A stretch of 5,597 nt of DNA from Bacilli bacterium (GTDB lineage: Bacteria > Bacillota_I > Bacilli_A > RF39 > UBA660). The stretch spans positions 1 through 5,597 of the forward strand of contig CAADZW010000058.1 in the NCBI GenBank assembly GCA_900753645.1. The letters are read 5' to 3'. The notes under the pieces were generated by a model. That model searched no databases. It worked only from the letters and a program-made list of their open reading frames with translations, and was not told the origin of the DNA. The stretch's first letter is position 1, and each line of letters begins with the position of its first letter. The translations under genes were made by a program, and so were the position numbers. Shown here piece after piece: positions 1-4,726 of the stretch.

Positions 1-192
1 AATATATATAACATATTAATTAATAAAAATTTATCCTACTATAAAAGAAAAAAAACTATTCTGCACGAATTAGCGCATATCGAATTAAGTCAATTTTGTC
101 AAACTAATAAAGATTTATTTGCATTTCATATCAATAAATATGAAGATGAAGCGAACAGATACATTAAATTTTTAATTGGAAAGGATGAATAA
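1..192 (+). CDS. ImmA/IrrE-family metallopeptidase, C-terminal part (5' end outside window)
   Basis: The frame is open from the first base of the window and ends at TAA 190-192, giving 63 visible residues. It contains HELAH (codons 64-78), the zinc-binding HExxH motif. About 25 residues later comes YEDEANRYIKFLI, which matches the glutamate-rich EEEANRF-like segment that supplies the third metal ligand in ImmA/IrrE proteins. The residues just before the motif (KRKKTIL) also fit the family. In ICEBs1 and related elements ImmA is an intracellular protease that cleaves the phage-type repressor ImmR and induces excision; that role here is inferred from the recombinase downstream. The repressor gene would be expected to the left, outside the window. 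The next gene starts one base after the stop, so the two are probably co-transcribed. The N-terminal part cannot be seen. Confidence 0.85.
   Translation, partial: NIYNILINKNLSYYKRKKTILHELAHIELSQFCQTNKDLFAFHINKYEDEANRYIKFLIGKDE
178..184 (+). promoter_or_regulatory. Ribosome-binding site deciding the start at 194
   Basis: GGAAAGG lies nine bases before ATG 194 and within the end of the metallopeptidase gene. It rules against the longer TTG start at 176 and favours ATG 194 over ATG 185, which directly abuts it. Confidence 0.6.
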
Positions 193-193
193 T

Positions 194-889
194 ATGAATC
201 ATGAATATTTCTTGCTAGATTTAATTATTACTATATTTGCATATATGTTTATACCGTTTTGTATGTTTTTTAAAAGAAGTCAAAATTATACTATTAAATT
301 TAAAAAAATTTTTTTAATAGCAAATTCTGTAGTCATAGCATTTGGATTTGTGCTTTTAAGATATATGTTAATGCCTGATGCAAATGATGTTATTTCTGTT
401 GCTCCTGCTCTATTATATTATTTTATTAATTACGGAATATGGGGAAAAAATAATTTAGATGATGCTACTGAAGAAACAAAAAAAGATAAGAAATATCTTA
501 CACACAAATTAAATTTCAACATTTTTAATTCAAAGAAAATATTTATTGTTGTGATAACAATTTTAACAATCACAATTATTATTGAAAGTATATTTATAAT
601 AAAAAATCAAAATTATGCTGATGAATTAAAAAAAGAAATTGAATCTTTAGAAGAAACAATACAATCTGACAATGAAGCTTATTTTGATTTGTTGAAAGAA
701 AATATTCACCTAACTAGCAAATCAAATTTTATGGATGAATACATCGTATTTGTACTAGATGGATATGGAAACTATTATTATAGTTATGATTGCATGAAAG
801 AAGTTACTGAAGGAAAAGAATACTCTTTTTGGGCTTATAATAAAGAACAAGCAATAAGTAAAGGCTATAGTGAATATAAATGCAAATAA
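194..889 (+). CDS. Multi-pass membrane protein with coiled coil and cysteine-containing C-terminal domain, function unknown
   Basis: This encodes 231 residues from ATG 194. That start is chosen because GGAAAGG at 178-184 sits nine bases upstream; the in-frame TTG 176 and ATG 185 would lie on or before this ribosome-binding site. Hydrophobic segments are seen at about residues 6-26, 39-59, 66-83 and 116-136, with a charged loop (about 85-115) between the third and fourth. After the last segment comes a Glu/Lys-rich stretch (about 140-172) likely to form a coiled coil. The final 50 residues, with YYYSYDC near Cys200, then KEQAISKGY and Cys230, look like a degenerate form of the small Ada-like cysteine domain (YH..C...A...GY..C..C) found at the ends of many Firmicutes proteins, but lack the last CxxC pair. 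It follows the metallopeptidase gene by one base, so it is probably in the same operon. I do not recognise a family for the whole protein. A role in host takeover or phage exclusion is only a guess from position. Confidence 0.75.
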   Translation: MNHEYFLLDLIITIFAYMFIPFCMFFKRSQNYTIKFKKIFLIANSVVIAFGFVLLRYMLMPDANDVISVAPALLYYFINYGIWGKNNLDDATEETKKDKKYLTHKLNFNIFNSKKIFIVVITILTITIIIESIFIIKNQNYADELKKEIESLEETIQSDNEAYFDLLKENIHLTSKSNFMDEYIVFVLDGYGNYYYSYDCMKEVTEGKEYSFWAYNKEQAISKGYSEYKCK

Positions 890-951
890 AATTGATTAAA
901 AATATGCTAGTACAGATATTTTTAAAATAGATGTTAGATGGGAGGTGTACA

Positions 952-1584
952 GTGGATAAAAAAAAGAAAATGCCAGTATGGTTAATTGTAGTTATTGTAA
1001 TTATTATATTATTCATAATTGCTGCTATTTCTGGTGGTAGTGATTCTAGTAATAACGATGATGACAATACAAACAAAAATACTGTCGTAGTAACAGATTT
1101 TAGTAATATGACTAGAGCTGAAATAGATATCTGGTGTGATGAAAATAAAGTAAAATGTGATATAAAAGCCGAATATTCAGATTCAGTTGAGAAGGATAAG
1201 TTTATTAGTCAAAGCGTTGAAAAAGACAGAACAATATATGAAGACGACATAATTACAATTAAATTTTCTCTAGGAAAAGAGCCTACAACTGAGCAAAAAA
1301 ATGCATTAAAAAAAGCTGAAACATATTCTGAAACATTACATATGTCTAAAAAAGGAATATATAATCAATTAACTTCTGAAATCGAAGGGTTTACTGAAGA
1401 AGATGCACAATACGCAATCGATAATTTAGATGTCGATTGGAAGCAAAATGCTTTAGAAAAAGCTAAATCATATCAGCAAACATTAAGCATGTCTAAGAAT
1501 GCTATTTATAATCAGCTAACTTCTGAAATCGAAGGGTTTACCGAAGAAGAAGCACAATATGCGATTGATAATTTAGAAGATTAA
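952..1584 (+). CDS. Membrane-anchored PASTA plus tandem Ltp-repeat protein, likely superinfection exclusion
   Basis: This encodes 210 residues from GTG 952; GGGAGG at 940-945 lies six bases upstream and overlaps the alternative ATG at 931, which is therefore unlikely. Order of parts: a short basic N-terminus (DKKKK), one transmembrane segment (about residues 9-27), an Asn/Asp/Ser-rich linker (28-44), a PASTA-like domain (about 45-108, with the SQSVEKDRTIYEDD pattern ending in SLG), and two 45-residue helical repeats (116-160 and 165-209) of the Ltp family (PF07553-type; MSK..IYNQLTSE...EEDAQYAIDNL). Ltp of Streptococcus phage TP-J34 is a surface lipoprotein that blocks DNA injection by other phages; that function is assigned here by family resemblance. 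No lipobox cysteine is present, so it is probably anchored by its transmembrane helix with the repeats outside the cell. A 62-base gap separates it from the gene upstream. A weak promoter (TTGATT 892-897, GATATT 915-920) could serve it separately. Confidence 0.8.
   Translation: MDKKKKMPVWLIVVIVIIILFIIAAISGGSDSSNNDDDNTNKNTVVVTDFSNMTRAEIDIWCDENKVKCDIKAEYSDSVEKDKFISQSVEKDRTIYEDDIITIKFSLGKEPTTEQKNALKKAETYSETLHMSKKGIYNQLTSEIEGFTEEDAQYAIDNLDVDWKQNALEKAKSYQQTLSMSKNAIYNQLTSEIEGFTEEEAQYAIDNLED
1297..1578 (+). repeat. Two tandem Ltp-type repeats, period 147 bases
   Basis: Copies are at 1297-1431 and 1444-1578, joined by four codons (VDWK). The second halves are nearly identical at both protein and DNA level, including a shared 22-base run beginning ACTTCTGAAATCG (from 1372 and 1519). 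The first halves have diverged more. This points to an internal duplication with recent sequence exchange or strong constraint on the second half. Confidence 0.85.
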
Positions 1585-1596
1585 TATTTATTTAAC

Positions 1597-1620
1597 AAAA
1601 AACTACCGCGCCAACGGTAG
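1597..1620 (-). terminator. Candidate terminator for leftward transcripts
   Basis: CTACCG (1603-1608) and CGGTAG (1615-1620) form a six-base-pair stem around a six-base loop. The run of six A at 1597-1602 becomes a T tract after the stem only when read on the minus strand. On the plus strand the stem is followed by CAACGAAAAC, which is not a T tract. No minus-strand gene is seen to the right, so its purpose is unclear. It may block antisense transcription or be a protein-binding site. Confidence 0.45.
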
Positions 1621-1638
1621 CAACGAAAACAAGTCTGC

Positions 1639-1668
1639 ATAATTGTACGTGTTTTCATGTACAATTAT
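1639..1668. repeat. Perfect 10-bp inverted repeat, possible operator
   Basis: ATAATTGTAC (1639-1648) and GTACAATTAT (1659-1668) are exact reverse complements separated by ten bases. TGC and GCA outside the arms extend the pairing if one A (1669) is bulged. The repeat overlaps the likely recombinase promoter and has no T tract after it, so a repressor-binding site is more likely than a terminator. An RNA hairpin in the leader is possible if transcription starts further upstream. Confidence 0.6.
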
Positions 1669-1671
1669 AGC
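1643..1671 (+). promoter_or_regulatory. Likely promoter of the recombinase gene
   Basis: TTGTAC (1643-1648) and TATAGC (1666-1671), separated by 17 bases, resemble sigma-A -35 and -10 boxes, each matching four of six consensus bases. Both boxes lie in or touch the arms of the inverted repeat 1639-1668, an arrangement expected of a repressible promoter. The ribosome-binding site AAGGAAG (about 1687-1693) follows, then ATG 1701. Confidence 0.4.
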
Positions 1672-1700
1672 ATAAAATTTACTAAAAAGGAAGTGCTATA

Positions 1701-3218
1701 ATGAAGAATCAAGTTATAAATGAATTTAAAGAATGGCTTAAATCACAAAAATTTAATAATACAGTATATGAAAAAACTGCCGGAGCATATATAAGAGTTT
1801 CAACTGATAAGCAAGATGAATATTCTCCAATTTCGCAATTAAAAGCAATTTGGGAGTATTGTGAAAGAAATAATATGTATTTAAATATTGATTATATTTT
1901 TATAGAAGATGAGGGAATATCGGGAAAAAACGCACTTAAACGAACTGAATTCCAAAATATGATTGCTACCGCAAAAGCTGACAGAAAACCTTTTGATACT
2001 ATTGTTTTGTGGAAATTCAGCCGATTTGCTCGTAATCAAGAAGAAAGTATCGTATATAAATCACTATTAAGAAAGAAACACAATATAAATATTATATCGG
2101 TTTCTGAACCACTTCCTACAGGCCCATTTGGCGGGCTTATAGAGCGAATTATCGAATGGTTTGATGAATATTACCTTGTAAACCTTTCGGGCGAAGTAAA
2201 GCGTGGAATGACTGAAAAAGCACTAAAGGGAGGACTGCAATCAACTCCAGCTTTTGGATACGATGTTGATAAGCAAAATAACATTCTTGTAGTAAATGAA
2301 AGTGAATCTCAAATTGTAAAATTTATTTATGAAGAATTTACTATTAAAAACAAATCTATGTTAGATATTGCAAAACAATTATATAAAATGAATATAAAGA
2401 CAAAAAAAGGAAAAAGATTTGAAGCAAGAACAATTTATTATATTTTAGCTAATCCTGTTTATATAGGTAAATTAAGATGGACACCAACGGGTAAAACAAA
2501 ATGGGATTTCAACAATGAAGAAAGTATAATAGTTAATGGAAAACATGAAGCTATAATTTCAAATGAATTATTTGAAAGAACACAAAATATTTTAAAAACT
2601 AGAATTAGAAAACCATATCAACGAATTGACAGTGAAGTTAATTATTGGTTGCGTGGTATTATAAGATGTAAAGAATGTGGTCATACATTAATAAAACACA
2701 ATAGAAAGAAATTAAGATGTAATGGATACAATCACGGACAATGTTCTAATCAAACTACATTAGTAATGAGCGAAGTTGAAAATTTAGTTATACAACAAAT
2801 AAAAAGAGATTTTAGTACTGGAATAATAAGTAATATTGTGGAAAAATCAAAAACCGAAAAAAAGGTAGACACAAAGTCAATAATTTTAAATCAAATTAAA
2901 ATGAATGAATTAAAACTAAATAGAGCTAAAGAAGCTTACCAAAGTGGAGTTGACAGTTTAGAGGAATATAAAGAAAATAAAATAAAAATAGAAAAAGAAC
3001 AACAATATTTAAAATCACAGTTAAATGAAATTTCAAATAATAATGAGAATAATTTAGATGATCATAAAAAAGAAATAATCGAAAATGGGAAAAAGGTTTA
3101 CGAAATTTTATTAAACGAAAACATTTCAACAAAAGAAAAAAATGATATACTACATCAATTAATTAACAAAATAGAATTTGATGAAAATACTTATGAATTA
3201 ACGATTTTTTACAATTAG
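1701..3218 (+). CDS. Large serine recombinase (site-specific integrase of the element)
   Basis: This encodes 505 residues, within the usual range of large serine integrases; AAGGAAG lies seven bases before ATG 1701. The resolvase-type catalytic domain starts around residue 28 with AYIRVSTDKQ, where Ser34 is the nucleophile. Conserved features continue with EDEGISGK (69-76), Arg81, and the WKFSRFARN segment with Arg108 and Arg111. The recombinase domain follows (GYDVD, then a helical region ending ANPVYIGKLRW). A zinc ribbon is formed by Cys323, Cys326, Cys340 and Cys348 (CKECG...RC...QC). A Lys/Glu-rich coiled coil lies at about 395-450. The first 27 residues are an extension before the catalytic domain. 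All key catalytic residues are present, so the enzyme looks intact. It is expected to cut and rejoin attachment sites to integrate and, with a directionality factor not identified here, excise the element. Its stop codon lies six bases before the interrupted cotJC sequence, which places the gene at the element's right end. Confidence 0.95.
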   Translation: MKNQVINEFKEWLKSQKFNNTVYEKTAGAYIRVSTDKQDEYSPISQLKAIWEYCERNNMYLNIDYIFIEDEGISGKNALKRTEFQNMIATAKADRKPFDTIVLWKFSRFARNQEESIVYKSLLRKKHNINIISVSEPLPTGPFGGLIERIIEWFDEYYLVNLSGEVKRGMTEKALKGGLQSTPAFGYDVDKQNNILVVNESESQIVKFIYEEFTIKNKSMLDIAKQLYKMNIKTKKGKRFEARTIYYILANPVYIGKLRWTPTGKTKWDFNNEESIIVNGKHEAIISNELFERTQNILKTRIRKPYQRIDSEVNYWLRGIIRCKECGHTLIKHNRKKLRCNGYNHGQCSNQTTLVMSEVENLVIQQIKRDFSTGIISNIVEKSKTEKKVDTKSIILNQIKMNELKLNRAKEAYQSGVDSLEEYKENKIKIEKEQQYLKSQLNEISNNNENNLDDHKKEIIENGKKVYEILLNENISTKEKNDILHQLINKIEFDENTYELTIFYN

Positions 3219-3245
3219 TCTCTTTTGAAGTATGGTGGACCTGAT
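3205..3245. other. Element/chromosome junction (attachment site region)
   Basis: Left of this region is the end of the serine recombinase. Right of it the sequence becomes typical CotJC coding sequence, abruptly from TATGGTGGACC (3231-3241). Large serine recombinases commonly lie next to their attachment site, so the crossover is placed within about 3219-3240. The exact core (usually two bases) cannot be fixed without the other junction or an uninterrupted cotJC gene. Confidence 0.7.
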
Positions 3246-3707
3246 TCAGAACTCGGTGCATCTTTAAGATACCTAAATCAAAGATATACTATGCCAGATG
3301 AAAAAGGGTTTGCTCTACTAACTGACATCGGAACAGAGGAAATGGCGCATTGGGAAATGATCGCAACTATGATTCAACAATTAATGAAAGGTGCGACCAT
3401 AGAAGAATTAAAAGAACATGGATTAAGTGGTTATTATACACAACATGACCATGCTAATTTTCCAGTTGATGCAAGTGGTGTGCCATTCACGACAGCTTAC
3501 ATAGAAGCAACTGGCGATTACTGGGCCGATTTAGAAAGTGATATGGCAGCTGAACAAAGAGCTCGTGTAACTTACGAAAAGCTAATTAACCAAACTAAAG
3601 ATCCTGATGTTATAGCTCCTCTTACTTTTTTAAGACAAAGAGAAGTAGTCCATTACAATCGCTTTAAAGAACTAAGAGATTATTACATAAATAAATATAA
3701 AAACTAA
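3225..3707 (+). CDS. cotJC: CotJC / manganese catalase family spore-coat protein, 3' part of an interrupted gene
   Basis: From the KYGGPDSELGASLRYLNQ segment onward this matches CotJC along its whole length (GTEEMAHWEM, SGVPFTTAYIEATGD, DMAAEQRARVTYE, REVVHYNRF). CotJC proteins are about 190 residues and start roughly 30 residues earlier, so the N-terminus is missing. The nominal TTG start at 3225 has no ribosome-binding site and is only where the frame opens after the recombinase stop at 3216-3218. The residues equivalent to the manganese ligands of Lactobacillus manganese catalase (Glu35, Glu66, His69, Glu148, His181) appear to be Glu9, Glu39, His42, Glu110 and His143 of this frame, all retained. 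The conserved reading frame with no internal stop suggests either recent insertion or selection to keep the gene restorable. In spore formers CotJC is made in the mother cell and is part of the spore coat. In its present state it is unlikely to yield a functional protein. Confidence 0.9.
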   Translation: MKYGGPDSELGASLRYLNQRYTMPDEKGFALLTDIGTEEMAHWEMIATMIQQLMKGATIEELKEHGLSGYYTQHDHANFPVDASGVPFTTAYIEATGDYWADLESDMAAEQRARVTYEKLINQTKDPDVIAPLTFLRQREVVHYNRFKELRDYYINKYKN

Positions 3708-3716
3708 GGTATTAAC

Positions 3717-4637
3717 ATGAAAAAAGTATTATTAATATACGGTGGATCCTCACCAGAACATAATATTTCTTGTGAATCCGCCAAATGCATAATAGAAAAT
3801 ATCGATCAAAACAAATATCTAATTGATTGTGTCTATATAACACCAAATAACGTATGGTTATATCAAAATAAACCAATAACGAATATAATCGATCATTTAA
3901 AAAAATTTGATGTTGTTTTTCCAATAACTCATGGAACTAACGGTGAAGACGGTAAATTACAAGGGATGCTCGATTTATTTAACATCAAATATGTCGGTTC
4001 AAAATGGGGAACCAGTTATATTTGCATGGATAAAGAAAGAACCAAGCAGATTTTAAACTACTATAAAATTCCTCAAGTTCCTTTTCAAATTTACAACAAA
4101 AAAGAAAAAGTCATTATACCTTTTCCGGTTATAGTTAAGCCATCTAGTGGCGGATCATCCATAGGAATTGAAATTGCTAGAAACAACAAACAATTAAAAG
4201 AGGCAATTAAAAATGCACTAAAGTATGATCAAAAAATCATTATCGAAAAGTTTATCGATGCCCAAGAATTAGAATGCGCTGTTTTGGAAGATAAAAATTT
4301 AATCATCTCCGAAGTGGGGGAAATAATTGCCAACAATGATTTTTATGATTATGATACTAAATATCAAAATGATAAAGCCGAAATAAAAATAGATGCTAAC
4401 ATTCCAAAGGCACTAAAAAAACAAATAAAGATATATGCTAAAACTGTATTTAACATCTTAAATATTAAAGGTTTAGCTCGAATAGATTTTTTATATGATA
4501 AAAATACCAAAAAACTTTATCTAAATGAAATTAATACTTTACCAGGTTTTACAACTATCAGCATGTATCCAAAATTAATCATGAACGAAGGTTTAAGTTA
4601 CAAGGAAATTATAACTAAATTGATTGAAAATGCTTAA
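3717..4637 (+). CDS. ddl: D-alanine--D-alanine ligase
   Basis: This encodes 306 residues, the length of compact Ddl enzymes such as E. coli DdlB. It makes the D-Ala-D-Ala dipeptide of peptidoglycan precursors in the cytoplasm using ATP. Motifs in order: GGSSPEHNIS (9-18, Glu14 in the substrate site), HGTNGEDG (72-79), MDKERTK (104-110), the ATP-grasp loop KPSSGGSSIG (141-150), EKFIDAQELE (177-186), YDYDTKY (210-216), and the metal-binding end DFLYD...LNEINTLPGFT (257-279; Asp257, Glu271, Asn273). The tyrosine in the YDYDTKY loop is typical of D-Ala-D-Ala ligases and argues against a VanA-type D-Ala-D-Lac ligase. AAGG at 3706-3709, overlapping the cotJC stop, is the likely ribosome-binding site. 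Only nine bases separate it from the cotJC fragment and no promoter is evident between them, so it was probably co-transcribed with cotJC or relies on read-through. Confidence 0.95.
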   Translation: MKKVLLIYGGSSPEHNISCESAKCIIENIDQNKYLIDCVYITPNNVWLYQNKPITNIIDHLKKFDVVFPITHGTNGEDGKLQGMLDLFNIKYVGSKWGTSYICMDKERTKQILNYYKIPQVPFQIYNKKEKVIIPFPVIVKPSSGGSSIGIEIARNNKQLKEAIKNALKYDQKIIIEKFIDAQELECAVLEDKNLIISEVGEIIANNDFYDYDTKYQNDKAEIKIDANIPKALKKQIKIYAKTVFNILNIKGLARIDFLYDKNTKKLYLNEINTLPGFTTISMYPKLIMNEGLSYKEIITKLIENA

Positions 4638-4654
4638 AACCTAAGATATTCTAT

Positions 4655-4694
4655 TTTAAAAAAGTAGTGTGTTTAAAATGCTACTTTTTTTAAA
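4655..4694 (+). terminator. Rho-independent terminator after ddl
   Basis: AAAAAAGTAG (4658-4667) pairs with CTACTTTTTT (4681-4690) around a 13-base loop, with the T tract forming part of and following the stem. It starts about 20 bases after the ddl stop. Flanking A and T runs make it potentially bidirectional. Confidence 0.75.
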
Positions 4695-4726
4695 AAAACT
4701 ATTGACAAAATCACTCTGTCAATAGT
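4692..4726 (-). terminator. Rho-independent terminator of the minus-strand gene
   Basis: Read on the minus strand, ACTATTGACA (4726-4717) pairs perfectly with TGTCAATAGT (4707-4698) around a nine-base loop. Seven T follow (4698-4692, whose first base is also the last of the stem). The TGA stop of the minus-strand gene (4721-4719) lies inside the first arm of the stem. Confidence 0.8.

Noticed and set aside
176..193. TTG 176 as start of the membrane protein
   Set aside because: It lies before the only good ribosome-binding site (178-184), which is correctly spaced for ATG 194.
931..951. ATG 931 as start of the PASTA/Ltp protein
   Set aside because: GGGAGG at 940-945 lies within this extension and is ideally placed for GTG 952, which also puts the basic residues directly before the membrane segment.
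804..1076. Minus-strand open frame of about 90 codons
   Set aside because: It lies over the end of the membrane-protein gene and the start of the Ltp gene, has low-complexity Ile/Thr/Ser-rich composition, and shows no family pattern. It is a shadow of the plus-strand genes.
2926..3132. Minus-strand open frame inside the recombinase coiled-coil region
   Set aside because: The antisense of an AT-rich Lys/Glu coiled coil gives a Phe/Leu-rich frame by composition alone; the recombinase frame is clearly the real one.
3225..3230. TTG 3225 as a genuine start codon for CotJC
   Set aside because: It has no ribosome-binding site, and it would omit the N-terminal ~30 residues found in CotJC proteins. 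It is better explained as the truncation point of an interrupted gene.
3712..3924. Minus-strand open frame over the start of ddl
   Set aside because: It is fully antisense to a strongly conserved enzyme and has no recognisable features.
3717..4637. Vancomycin-resistance type D-Ala-D-Lac ligase
   Set aside because: The YDYDTKY loop with tyrosine is typical of ordinary D-Ala-D-Ala ligases, and no vanH- or vanX-like neighbours are present.
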